Assembly (NCBI GenBank): GCA_031262485.1
Contig: JAISHO010000028.1
Span: 1-64,000 of the forward strand
Length of the DNA: 64,000 nucleotides
Source of the DNA: Propionibacteriaceae bacterium
GTDB lineage: Bacteria; Actinomycetota; Actinomycetes; Propionibacteriales; Propionibacteriaceae
Reading direction: 5' to 3'
Under the pieces are notes generated by a model. That model was given only the letters and a program-made list of their open reading frames with translations. It ran no database searches and was not told where the DNA came from. Position 1 is the first letter of the stretch. Each line of letters opens with the position of its first letter. This document shows, in pieces, positions 17,394 through 25,552 of the stretch. A program made the position numbers and the translations under genes.

Positions 17394-17582
17394 TCACAAG
17401 ACTGTCTGTTTCACCGTGTGCTTCTCGATGAGGCTCCGACGGACCTCGGCAGCAGAACGTGTTCCTCTGGCCACCTCCAAGACCAGCTGCTTGACGGCAG
17501 CAGAGGGCTGCAACCCCTCGGCACGAACCGAGCCCTCGGCGGCCGCTGTCATTCGTTCTCTCGTCGCCACGTCAGAAATCAC
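17394..17582 (-). CDS. VbhA-like antitoxin of Fic toxins (orphan)
   Basis: The 62-residue reading (GTG at 17582; ATG at 17552 would give 52) matches the VbhA antitoxin pattern: a short first helix, the Fic-inhibitory (S/T)xxxE(G/N) motif as SVRAEG (residues 18-23), then LQPSAAVKQLVLEVARGTRSAAEVRRSLIEKH. In VbhA the motif glutamate blocks ATP positioning in the Fic AMP-transferase. The usual Fic toxin with HPFxxGNG should follow immediately; the 244 bases after the stop contain no such gene. The region is AT-richer than its surroundings. No clear Shine-Dalgarno sequence is seen. Confidence 0.55.
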   Translation of the reverse strand: MISDVATRERMTAAAEGSVRAEGLQPSAAVKQLVLEVARGTRSAAEVRRSLIEKHTVKQTVL

Positions 17583-17639
17583 CGACCCATGGTAACTCTG
17601 ACCGCCATATGTTGAGCTCGTCCGGTGGCCGCCTCGCGC

Positions 17640-17670
17640 CAAATTGTCCCACGAGCCGTGGGACAATTTG
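17640..17670. promoter_or_regulatory. 31-bp palindrome (copy C of 19-bp core family)
   Basis: Thirteen-bp arms (CAAATTGTCCCAC and complement) flank GAGCC. The core is 17646-17664. It lies 58 bases upstream of the proposed GTG of the VbhA-like gene. Confidence 0.7.
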
Positions 17671-17751
17671 AAACGATTCAGATGAGGCCACGATCGCGCC
17701 CCTCCAGCAGCTCACTTGTGCATCATCCTGGCGCAGAATCTCAAGGAAATA

Positions 17752-17854
17752 GTCCAACAGGCTGTTGGACAAATGATCTGTGGAACAAAAATTTGTGCAG
17801 CAGCCTGCTGCACAAACAAGGAAATGAAATTCGTTCAGCATCCTGCTGAACAAA
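17752..17854. repeat. Three further palindromes of the 19-bp family next to tRNA-Gly
   Basis: Cores at 17752-17770, 17795-17813 and 17833-17851 follow GTNCNNCNNSCYNNNGNAC, as copies A-C do, but with different arm sequences. Each is followed by AAA. The second extends to a 25-bp palindrome (17792-17816). They end three bases before the tRNA 3' CCA. Confidence 0.7.
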
Positions 17855-17856
17855 CA

Positions 17857-17930
17857 TGGAGCGGATGACGGGAATCGAACCCGCACTGTCAGCTTGGGAA
17901 GCTGATGTTCTACCATTGAACTACATCCGC
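17857..17930 (-). tRNA. tRNA-Gly (CCC anticodon)
   Basis: The 74-base cloverleaf has a GCGGATG/CATCCGC acceptor stem, a TCAGC/GCTGA anticodon stem with loop TTCCCAA (anticodon CCC), a GGTTCGATTCC T-loop region, and an encoded 3' CCA. Its 3' end faces the accessory patch, a usual position for integration sites, but no duplicated tRNA end was found in the window. Confidence 0.95.
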
Positions 17931-18060
17931 ATTGTTACCTGCGCGCTGGGGCGCTGGCAACTCCCTTAAATTAGCCGGTCTGGGGCTTGGGCGCAAGGCG
18001 GGAAACTGACCGAGAGCCGGAGTGGAGCGAGCGCGGGGGGTCCGCCCTGAAACGCGACGA

Positions 18061-18092
18061 TGGCGCCCCACCCGCACAGGGATGAGGCGCCA
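18061..18092 (-). terminator. Possible glycogen phosphorylase terminator hairpin
   Basis: TGGCGCC at 18061-18067 pairs with GGCGCCA at 18086-18092, about 60 bases after the glgP stop. There is no T-tract, so factor-independent termination is uncertain. Confidence 0.35.
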
Positions 18093-18150
18093 CCGGTCAA
18101 TGCTTCTATAAGGCCGGGCCGCCGCTCAGTGGAGCAGCCCCGCCACGACC

Positions 18151-20760
18151 TCACATCGAGGAGACGTGCCAGACGCGGTTGATGTAGTCGCGGATCGAGC
18201 GGTCGGAGGAGAAGTAGCCGCTGCGGGCGACGTTGAGGATGGCGGAACGCGTCCAGGCCTCTTGGTCGCGGTAGCGGGCGTCGACCTCGTCTTGCTCGGC
18301 CACGTAGGCGGCGTAGTCGGCCAAGGCCATGAAACGGTCCTGGTAGAGGAGGTTGGAGACGATCGGCTCGAAGACCGATCCGTCGCCACCGGAGAAGTGG
18401 CCCGAGGCGATGAGGTCGATGACGGCCTTGAGATCCGGGTTCGACTCGTAGTACGCGCTCGGGTGATAGCCCTTCTCTTGGAGGGCGGCGACTTCCGGTT
18501 CGATGAGGCCGAAGAGGAAGAAGTTGTCGTCGCCGACGCATTTGCGGATCTCGACGTTGGCGCCGTCGTCCGTGCCGATCGTCAGGGCGCCATTGAGGGC
18601 GAACTTCATGTTGCCGGTGCCGGAGGCCTCCATGCCGGCCAGGGAGATCTGTTCGGACAGATCCGCCGCCGGGATGAGGTGCTCGGCCAGGGTGACGTTG
18701 TAGTTCGGCGGGAAGATGACCTGGAGGACCTGGTTGACGCGCTTGTCCTCGTTGATCGTCTGGGCGACGGAGTTCATGAGGTGGATCGTCCGTTTGGCCA
18801 TCTCGTAGCCGGGGGCGGCCTTGGCGCCGAAGATGAAGGTGCGCGGCACGATGTCCTCGGCCTTCAGCTTCCCCGAGATGATCTTCTCGTAGAGGGTGAC
18901 GATGTGGAGCACCTTGAGCGACTGACGCTTGTACTCGTGCAGACGCTTGACCATGGCGTCGAGCATGTGGTCGGTCGAGATCTCCATGTCGTCACGACGA
19001 TGGAGAAGCCGCGCCAAGGCGATCTTGTTCTGCTTCTTGATCGCCCGGAAAGCGTCACGGAAGTTGTCGTCGTCGACGAAGGGTTCGAGCTCGGCGAGGC
19101 GCTCGAGATCCGTCAGCCAACCGACCCCGATGGCGTCGGTGATGAGGTTCGACAACGACGGGTTGGCCAGGTGGATGAACCGGCGCGGCGTGACCCCGTT
19201 GGTGACATTGGTGAACTTCTCCGGCCACATGTCGGAGAAGTCAGGGAGGACCTTGTCGCGCAGGAGTTGGGAATGCAGTTCGGCGACACCGTTGACCTTG
19301 ACGGCGGCGACGGTGGCGAGGTGGGCCATCCGCACCGACCGGTTCGGGTAATCGGAGACGATCGACATCTGACGCACGCGCATCTCGTCGCCCTGGTACT
19401 TCTCGCGCACCTCGGCGAGGAACTCGTCGTTGATGCGGTAGATGATCTCCATGTGACGCGGCAGGAGGCGCTCCATCAGCTCGACCGGCCACGTCTCCAA
19501 CGCCTCCGGCAGGAGCGTGTGGCAGGTGTAGTTGAAGACCTTCTTGGTGATGTCCCAAGCCTCGTCCCATTCCAGGAAGTATTCGTCGACGAGGATGCGC
19601 ATGAGCTCCGGCACCCCGATGACGGGGTGTGTGTCGTTGAGCTGCAAGGTGACACGATCGGGCAGATCGCGCACATTGGGCGAGACGCGGTTGATGAAGT
19701 CGCGGATCGAGCAGGAGACGAAGAAGTACTGCTGCTGGAGGCGAAGCTCCTTGCCCTGAGGCGTGGAATCCTCCGGGTAAAGGACCTTGGTGATGTTCTC
19801 GGCGAAGGTCTGCGCGCGGACCGCCTCGGCGTAATCGCCCGAGTTGAAGATCTGCAGGTCGAACGCCTTCGTCGCTTGGGCGCTCCACAGGCGCAGGGTG
19901 TTGACCCAGCCATTCTCGTAGCCGGGGACCATGTAGTTATAGGGAATACCGAGAACGTTCCACCCGGGCACCCACCGCGTCCGCTCGACGCCGTTGTCGT
20001 CGGTATAACGCTCGGTGTGGCCGGCGAAATCGACGCGCAAGGCGTGCTCGGGGTGGGGGAACTCCCACGGGTTGCCGAGGGTGAGCCATGTGTCGGGTTG
20101 CTCGACTTGCTGACCGTCGACGAAGGTCTGCTTGAAGATGCCGTATTCATAGCGCAGGCCGTAGCCGAAGCTCGGCACCCGCATCGTCGCCAAGGAGTCG
20201 ATGAAGCAGGCCGCGAGACGACCCAAGCCACCGTTGCCGAGGCCGGGTTCGACCTCTTGGGCGCGCAGCGTCATGAGGTTGATGCCGCAGCCGGCCAGGG
20301 CCTCCTCGGCGATCTCGTCGAGATCGGTGGCCATGAGGGCGTTGTCGAGTTGACGGCCGAGAAGGTATTCAGCCGAGAGATAGCAGACGACTTTCTGCTT
20401 CGAGTTGGCGATCCGTCGCGTCGTCTCGAGCCAGCGGGAGACGAGGTAGTGGTGGACGGTCCGCGCGAAGGCGATGTATTGGTCGTTGACGGTGGAGCGG
20501 GAGAGTTGAACACCTTGGCTCATGTTGAGTTCGTGGAGGAACTCTTGGGTGAAACCCTCGACGGTGTGCGGTGGAGATTTGACCGGCGCCTGGGCCAGCG
20601 AACTCGTCGGGGTGAACTCCGGACCGAAACGGCGGGCCATCGCCTGCGTCTCATCGGCCGGGGTCACTGGGGAGGTTGCGGATGGGAGCCCATCTGTGGG
20701 CGATTGAGCGCTCATCCCTCGATCGTAGCCAGATCGGTCGACCGGACCTACCGTATCCAT
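18151..20760 (-). CDS. glgP: Glycogen/starch phosphorylase
   Basis: The enzyme releases glucose-1-phosphate from alpha-1,4-glucans. The full GT35 core is present: YLSAEYLLGRQLDNAL, GLGNGGLGRLAACFIDS, the nucleotide/phosphate-site segments QLNDTHPVIGVPELMR and FTNVTNGVTPRRF, and the PLP-lysine motif EASGTGNMKFALNG. From ATG 20760 it has 869 residues. An ATG at 20715 gives 854, close to other phosphorylases; GGTG upstream of 20760 is only a weak ribosome site, so the start is open. No other glycogen gene is in the window. Confidence 0.94.
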   Translation of the reverse strand: MDTVGPVDRSGYDRGMSAQSPTDGLPSATSPVTPADETQAMARRFGPEFTPTSSLAQAPVKSPPHTVEGFTQEFLHELNMSQGVQLSRSTVNDQYIAFARTVHHYLVSRWLETTRRIANSKQKVVCYLSAEYLLGRQLDNALMATDLDEIAEEALAGCGINLMTLRAQEVEPGLGNGGLGRLAACFIDSLATMRVPSFGYGLRYEYGIFKQTFVDGQQVEQPDTWLTLGNPWEFPHPEHALRVDFAGHTERYTDDNGVERTRWVPGWNVLGIPYNYMVPGYENGWVNTLRLWSAQATKAFDLQIFNSGDYAEAVRAQTFAENITKVLYPEDSTPQGKELRLQQQYFFVSCSIRDFINRVSPNVRDLPDRVTLQLNDTHPVIGVPELMRILVDEYFLEWDEAWDITKKVFNYTCHTLLPEALETWPVELMERLLPRHMEIIYRINDEFLAEVREKYQGDEMRVRQMSIVSDYPNRSVRMAHLATVAAVKVNGVAELHSQLLRDKVLPDFSDMWPEKFTNVTNGVTPRRFIHLANPSLSNLITDAIGVGWLTDLERLAELEPFVDDDNFRDAFRAIKKQNKIALARLLHRRDDMEISTDHMLDAMVKRLHEYKRQSLKVLHIVTLYEKIISGKLKAEDIVPRTFIFGAKAAPGYEMAKRTIHLMNSVAQTINEDKRVNQVLQVIFPPNYNVTLAEHLIPAADLSEQISLAGMEASGTGNMKFALNGALTIGTDDGANVEIRKCVGDDNFFLFGLIEPEVAALQEKGYHPSAYYESNPDLKAVIDLIASGHFSGGDGSVFEPIVSNLLYQDRFMALADYAAYVAEQDEVDARYRDQEAWTRSAILNVARSGYFSSDRSIRDYINRVWHVSSM

Positions 20761-20937
20761 TCCAACACCTACTTCTTCATCTCTTCTTAATCGAAACTTT
20801 CCCTCGGCCAGTTTCGCCTGGCCGCAACGGGTACCCCCAGAGGCTGATGACGGACAAACCCCCGACTCCCCGCACAGTTTAGTCATCCCCCGGATAATGG
20901 TCTCCTAGGGACAGGACTTGTCGTCAATTCATCGCTA

Positions 20938-21471
20938 TTAGCAATGCTTAAGGACGGCATCGGTCACTTTGGTGAACCGGCTCTTGTCGAGTTTCTCGGC
21001 TCGCCCGTCGATCGTCTCTGGGTCGATCCGTAGCACCCGGTCGACCCGGGCGTACGAGGCGCGACCCTTGGAATCCCAGGCTCCCTTGCCGACCTTGACC
21101 CAGTAGCGGCCCTCGCTCGCCTCCTGGGCGGCGTCTTGATGGTGGTTGACGCTGGAGAACATGACGCCGGCGAAATCTTCGCCCTCGCGACCGATGAGCA
21201 GGACGGGGCGGACTTTGCCTTGCGAGGCGTCCTCTTCGTAGGGCACCCAGGCCCAGACGACCTCGCCGGGATCCGGTTTGGAACCGGTCTTGGGAGCGTA
21301 GGTGATCGTCGGGGCGCCGGTGAGCTCGCCGGAGCGCGCGGAGGGCGCCGCAGTCGTCGAGCCAGCCGAGGCGGAAGCGGTGATCGGGGAACGACGGCGC
21401 AACAGGGTGCGGGCGGCTTTGGCGGCGCCAGAGGCGACGGCGCCGAGGAGGCGGGAGGTCGTTTTATTCAT
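20938..21471 (-). CDS. PemK/MazF-family toxin-like protein with N-terminal extension
   Basis: This 177-residue protein carries a PemK/MazF-type SH3-like barrel in its C-terminal 110 residues (PGEVVWAWVPYEEDASQGKVRPVLLIGREG ... RASYARVDRVLRID). The first 65 residues are a basic then Ser/Thr/Ala-rich extension. MazF proteins cut RNA; in this actinobacterial subtype activity is not established. No antitoxin gene is adjacent. Its ATG overlaps the last eight bases of the upstream membrane-protein gene, so it is the third gene of a tightly packed operon with a CoA-transferase. Confidence 0.75.
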   Translation of the reverse strand: MNKTTSRLLGAVASGAAKAARTLLRRRSPITASASAGSTTAAPSARSGELTGAPTITYAPKTGSKPDPGEVVWAWVPYEEDASQGKVRPVLLIGREGEDFAGVMFSSVNHHQDAAQEASEGRYWVKVGKGAWDSKGRASYARVDRVLRIDPETIDGRAEKLDKSRFTKVTDAVLKHC

Positions 21472-22384
21472 CGTCGTCCTTCCAGGCCCGGGCTGGGGCG
21501 GGGGTCGTGAAGAGATCGGGATCGTCCGGCGTTACCGGGGAGGCAGGAGTGGCGATCAGGCCCGCGGGGGCGACGACTGAGCCCGGCGGGATGGTGAGGG
21601 TCGTCAGTTCCGGGCGAGGACGCGCCCCCGCTTGCGGCTGGGGGCCGTAGAGGACGGGGTGGACGCTGGCCGCCGGATCGTCGCCCGGCACCCCGGATCC
21701 GCGGGGGACAGCGGTGATCTCCGCATCGGCTGCGGCGGAGCGCCGTGACACTCGACGCTTCGTGCGGGCCTTCCCCTTCGTCGTCGACTCGAGCGCGTCA
21801 CCTCTGAAACGTTCGACGTCGTCGAAGTAGCGGCCGGCCCGGGAGAGGTGGAGGAGGACGGCGGCGGCGAGGAGCGGCACGATGGCGATCGGCGCCCACG
21901 GGTGGCACAGGAATGTCAGGCAGCTGACGGCCAGCGCGATCCAGCTCCCCCGCCGAATCCAGCGTTTGCCATGCCACGCGTTATAGGCGACGGCCCCGGC
22001 GGCGACGACCGCCAGCACGGTGCAAAGAGCGACCGTCAGCACGAGGACGATCGTGAGGAAGGAGACGGGATCCGGCTTGATCCAGCTGATGAGCCGGGCG
22101 GATTCGTGGTAGCCACTGATCGAGGCGGCCTGCCACCAGCTCCAGGCGTAGACGAGGCAGGTCAGCGTGGCCGACCCGTAGCCGAGGCCGGCGACGACGG
22201 CGATGATGACGGGGCGGCGGGGCAAGCCCGTGCGCTCGCTGATGTCGATCGGTCGCCCGGCGATGTCGCCACGCGAGCTCGGCTCCGCGACCACCGGCGC
22301 CGTTGCCACCGGCACAGGGGCGTCATCGGCTTCGGCGGCTCCGCTGTGTGCGGAACCGCCTCGGCCGACGCGAAAAGGGCTCAC
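21464..22384 (-). CDS. Multi-span membrane protein of unknown function
   Basis: The 306-residue protein has a polar N-terminus, four hydrophobic segments (PVIIAVVAGLGYG..., FLTIVLVLTVALCTVLAVVAAG, WIALAVSCLTFLCH, IAIVPLLAAAVLLHL) and a long basic/proline-rich cytoplasmic tail. I do not recognise a family. It starts at GTG 22384 inside GTGA, overlapping the TGA of the CoA-transferase gene, and its own end overlaps the PemK-like gene by eight bases, so all three should be translated together. Confidence 0.7.
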   Translation of the reverse strand: MSPFRVGRGGSAHSGAAEADDAPVPVATAPVVAEPSSRGDIAGRPIDISERTGLPRRPVIIAVVAGLGYGSATLTCLVYAWSWWQAASISGYHESARLISWIKPDPVSFLTIVLVLTVALCTVLAVVAAGAVAYNAWHGKRWIRRGSWIALAVSCLTFLCHPWAPIAIVPLLAAAVLLHLSRAGRYFDDVERFRGDALESTTKGKARTKRRVSRRSAAADAEITAVPRGSGVPGDDPAASVHPVLYGPQPQAGARPRPELTTLTIPPGSVVAPAGLIATPASPVTPDDPDLFTTPAPARAWKDDDE

Positions 22385-23889
22385 GCCTTCATCGTGCCCG
22401 TCTCCAGGAAACGGGCATGCCAGCTGAGCGCCTCGGTCAGAATGTGGGGGGTGTGCAGGCTGTTGGCCGCCTTCTCGGCCCGCTCGTAGTAATCGAGCAG
22501 CATCGGCTGATAATCCGGGTGGGCGCACTTCTCGATGATGAGGCGGGCGCGCTTGCGCGGGGCGAGGCCGCGCAGATCGGCCAGGCCGCGCTCGGTGATG
22601 ACGACCTGCGTGTCGTGCTCGGTGTGGTCGTGGTGGCTCACCATGGGCACGATGCAGGAGATGTCGCCGTTCTTCGCCACCGACGGGGTGACGAAGCAGG
22701 AGATGAAGGCGTTACGGGTGAAGTCACCGGAGCCGCCGATGCCGTTTTGCATCTTTGAGCCCATGATGTGCGTCGAGTTGACGTTGCCGTAGATGTCGGC
22801 CTCGATGAGCCCGTTGCAGGAGATGACGCCGAGGCGACGGATCGGCTCGGGGTTGTTCGAGATCTCCTGCGGGCGCAGAACGATGTGCTTCTTGTAATGG
22901 GCCGCGTTGTCGTTCATCCGGGTGGCGTACTCGGGCGAGAGCGAGAAGGCGGTGGCCGAGGCGATCGTCAGCTTGCCGGCGTCGATGAGTTCGACCATGC
23001 CGTCCTGGACGACCTCGGTGAAGCTCGTCAGGCCGGAGAGGTTGCTGTCGAGCAGACCGGCCAGCACCGCGTTGGCGATGTTGCCGACGCCCGATTGGAG
23101 CGGCAGATAGTTCTTCGGCATGCGGCCTTGGGCGACCTCGTTGTTGAGGAAGTCGAGGAAGTGGCCGGCGATCGCCTTCGAGTCCTCGTCGAGCGGCTTG
23201 AAGGGGGTGTTGCGATCAGGGTCGTCCGTCTCGACGACGGCGACGACCTTCTCCGGATCGACGCGCAGGTAAGGCGAACCGATGCGATCGCCGGGCGCCG
23301 TGATCGGGATGGGCACATTGTTCGGGGGCAACTCGGTGCCGTAGTAGATGTCGTGCATCCCCTCGAGATGCTCCGACTGCCAGGCGTTGACCTCGAGAAT
23401 GACCTTGTCAGCGCAGTCAAGGTAGACGTTGTTGTTGCCGACGGAGCTGGAGGGGACGAGGTCGCCGTCCTCGGTGATAGCCGTCACTTCGACGACCGCG
23501 ACGTCGAGATTGCCGAGGAAGCCTTGGCGGACCTGGGGGCCGGAGTGGCTGAGGTGGATGTCGGCGTAGTCGGTGACGCCGGAGTTGATCGCCTTGCGCA
23601 TATCCGGATCGGATTGGTAGGGCATCCGGAAGCTCATGCCATCGGTGGCGGCGAGGACGCCGTCAAGCTCCGGGGCCGTCGAGGCGCCCGTCCAGACGCC
23701 GACACGGAACTCGTCCCCCTTGCCGTGGGCCTCCTTGATGCGCTCCGCCAGGGCGCCGGGCAACTCCTTGGGGTAGCCCGAACCCGTGAACCCGGAGAAG
23801 CCAATGTTGTCACCATTGTTGATGAGGGCGGCGGCCTCGGCCGCGCTCGTCACTTTCTCTTGGAACTTCTTGCTGCGGATGCGAGACAT
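22381..23889 (-). CDS. Acetyl-CoA hydrolase/CoA-transferase (succinyl-CoA:acetate type)
   Basis: The 502-residue class I CoA-transferase matches the Cat1/AarC group, which moves CoA between acetate and succinyl-CoA or other acyl-CoAs. Landmarks are NIGFSGFTGSGYPKELP at the N-terminus, SGVGNIANAVLAGL, the catalytic-glutamate segment SFTEVVQDGMVELIDAGK, and GIGGSGDF. It would serve acetate recycling or fermentation. An AAAGG lies seven bases before the ATG. It heads the three-gene overlapping operon. Confidence 0.9.
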   Translation of the reverse strand: MSRIRSKKFQEKVTSAAEAAALINNGDNIGFSGFTGSGYPKELPGALAERIKEAHGKGDEFRVGVWTGASTAPELDGVLAATDGMSFRMPYQSDPDMRKAINSGVTDYADIHLSHSGPQVRQGFLGNLDVAVVEVTAITEDGDLVPSSSVGNNNVYLDCADKVILEVNAWQSEHLEGMHDIYYGTELPPNNVPIPITAPGDRIGSPYLRVDPEKVVAVVETDDPDRNTPFKPLDEDSKAIAGHFLDFLNNEVAQGRMPKNYLPLQSGVGNIANAVLAGLLDSNLSGLTSFTEVVQDGMVELIDAGKLTIASATAFSLSPEYATRMNDNAAHYKKHIVLRPQEISNNPEPIRRLGVISCNGLIEADIYGNVNSTHIMGSKMQNGIGGSGDFTRNAFISCFVTPSVAKNGDISCIVPMVSHHDHTEHDTQVVITERGLADLRGLAPRKRARLIIEKCAHPDYQPMLLDYYERAEKAANSLHTPHILTEALSWHARFLETGTMKA

Positions 23890-24202
23890 GCATCAACCTT
23901 TCATGACGACGAGACGGAACCCGCCCAGATGGACAAGGTTCAGGCTAGCGGATCGCGTTTCGGCACGCCGAGGTTTCCCCGGTTTTCGCGGATTCCGAGA
24001 TGGGAAGGCTCAGCGTCTCCCCTGATCCTCGACCGAGCCAGCCGAGGCGGAAGGCTGACAAGGCGGAGGAGTGAGCGGTATTGGACATACCCGATTGAGT
24101 GAGCGATCGTGTGCTCGCACACGAATCGCGAACGATTGAGGGTTGACCGCAGGGAACACCGCGATCGACGACAACGCAGATCAGCGTTTCGCCTCGGCTG
24201 GC
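23890..24202. other. 313-bp intergenic region bounded by a long inverted repeat
   Basis: GAGCCAGCCGAGGCGGAA (24035-24052) recurs inverted at 24187-24204 with one mismatch in 18 and weaker pairing beyond. The inner 134 bases contain GTGTG-CTCG-CACAC. The right arm overlaps the DUF1015 stop codon. No gene is supported. Confidence 0.55.
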
Positions 24203-25432
24203 TCAGCTCATTTTTCTTACTACCCAACCGGTTAACAGCTTGGGCGTGAAGAACGTCGACTTCGGCGGCATGAGGAGGCCTTCGCGGGCGGTGCGGCGGA
24301 TCTCCTCGATGCTCGTGGGGCGGATGAGGACTCCGGCGGTGACGTCGCCGGAAGCGACGATCCCGACCATCTCGTCGAGGCCGTGTTGGTAGGTGGTGGC
24401 CAGGCCGTCGAGCCCGGCGGTGGCGGCCTCGAGCCAGGCGCCGTCGAGGGCGCGAACGTCGTCGAAGGCGCCGGGCTTGGGGATGAGCCATTCCTGGGCG
24501 CCGTCGGGCCACATCACGACGAGGGCGCTCTTCTCCTCCATGGCGGCGAGGAGGGCGGGCGAGGGCTCGGGGGCGGCCTCGAAGGTGAAGCGCTCCCCGA
24601 GGGCGGCGCGCAGGGCCTCGGCCGTCACACCGCTGTAGATGCGGTGGATCGCCTCGATGGAGAGCTGTTCGTCGATCAACTCGTTGACGAAGGCGAGGGT
24701 GGCCTCGGCGGCGGTGTCGTCGCGCCCCGTGGCGGCGCGGACCTCGTCGCGATACTGACGCGCGACGCCGTAGCGATGGTGGCCGTCGGCGATGAGGACG
24801 TCATCGGAGGCGATGACGGCGCTGATCGCGGCGATGCGCTCAGGATCGGTGATCCGTTCGGCCCGGTGGACGGCGCCGGCCAACTCGACCTCGCCGATCA
24901 ACTCGCCTGGCTCAGCCAGAAGAGCCGTCAGCCCGCTGGCCAGCGAGAGGCCCCAGACCGGGGAGAGGTTGGCGCCGGTGGCGCGAGTGAGGTCGAGGCG
25001 GTCGGTCGAGGCCTTGGGCGTCGTCCGCTCGTGGGGCAGCACACCCCCGGCTCCCGCGTCGACGACGGCGAGCGCGCCGAGGACGCCGCTGATCGTGCGT
25101 TGCCGCCCGGTGGCGTCGGTGAAGGTCATCCGTTCGATCGTCAATGCCGGGACGTCGTCCGTCACCAGCACGCCATCGTCAATCCATTCGTCGAGGAGAC
25201 GGCCGGCCCGGGCGTAACGGTCGGCGTCGGCCGGGGCGTCGTCGTCGATCGCTCCCTCGACGGCGGCGACGGGCTCGCCGGGCACATCGATGTGGGTGAT
25301 GTTGTGCGGGTCGCGGGCGTGGAGCTCAGCCACCTCGGCCTCGCTGACGACGTCATAGGGCGGTGCGAGAAGGTTCTGGAGATCCGAGCCAGGGGCGTAG
25401 CGGGTGGCCGGGAAAGCGTCGAATGCTGGCAT
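24203..25432 (-). CDS. DUF1015 family protein
   Basis: A 409-residue DUF1015 protein with FPATRYAPGSDLQNLLAPPYDVVSEAE at the N-terminus and LIADGHHRYGVARQYRDEVR in the middle, the most conserved part of the family. The family is widespread but has no settled biochemical function. The start at 25432 follows TAAGGT by six bases, suggesting a leaderless mRNA. Confidence 0.9.
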   Translation of the reverse strand: MPAFDAFPATRYAPGSDLQNLLAPPYDVVSEAEVAELHARDPHNITHIDVPGEPVAAVEGAIDDDAPADADRYARAGRLLDEWIDDGVLVTDDVPALTIERMTFTDATGRQRTISGVLGALAVVDAGAGGVLPHERTTPKASTDRLDLTRATGANLSPVWGLSLASGLTALLAEPGELIGEVELAGAVHRAERITDPERIAAISAVIASDDVLIADGHHRYGVARQYRDEVRAATGRDDTAAEATLAFVNELIDEQLSIEAIHRIYSGVTAEALRAALGERFTFEAAPEPSPALLAAMEEKSALVVMWPDGAQEWLIPKPGAFDDVRALDGAWLEAATAGLDGLATTYQHGLDEMVGIVASGDVTAGVLIRPTSIEEIRRTAREGLLMPPKSTFFTPKLLTGWVVRKMS

Positions 25433-25438
25433 GGTTCA

Positions 25439-25444
25439 ACCTTA
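25439..25444 (-). promoter_or_regulatory. Predicted -10 element (TAAGGT), leaderless DUF1015 start
   Basis: TAnnnT hexamer followed by six bases and the ATG at 25432. Confidence 0.55.
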
Positions 25445-25552
25445 GGTGGTCACATGAAAGCACGCCAGGAGGGTTTCAGCGCTGAGCCCGCTCCACCCCC
25501 TGTGGCAAGGCAATTCGTCACCTCAGGCGCGTCCTGAACTCTGGACACCGGA

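Noticed and set aside
17857..17930. Integration (att) site at the tRNA-Gly 3' end
   Set aside because: Position is suggestive, but no direct copy of the tRNA end and no integrase gene were found in the window.
18166..20790. Long plus-strand open frame opposite glgP
   Set aside because: It is the shadow of a clear GT35 enzyme in GC-rich codons. Its product is low-complexity (Asp/Glu/Arg/Gly/Val) without any domain.
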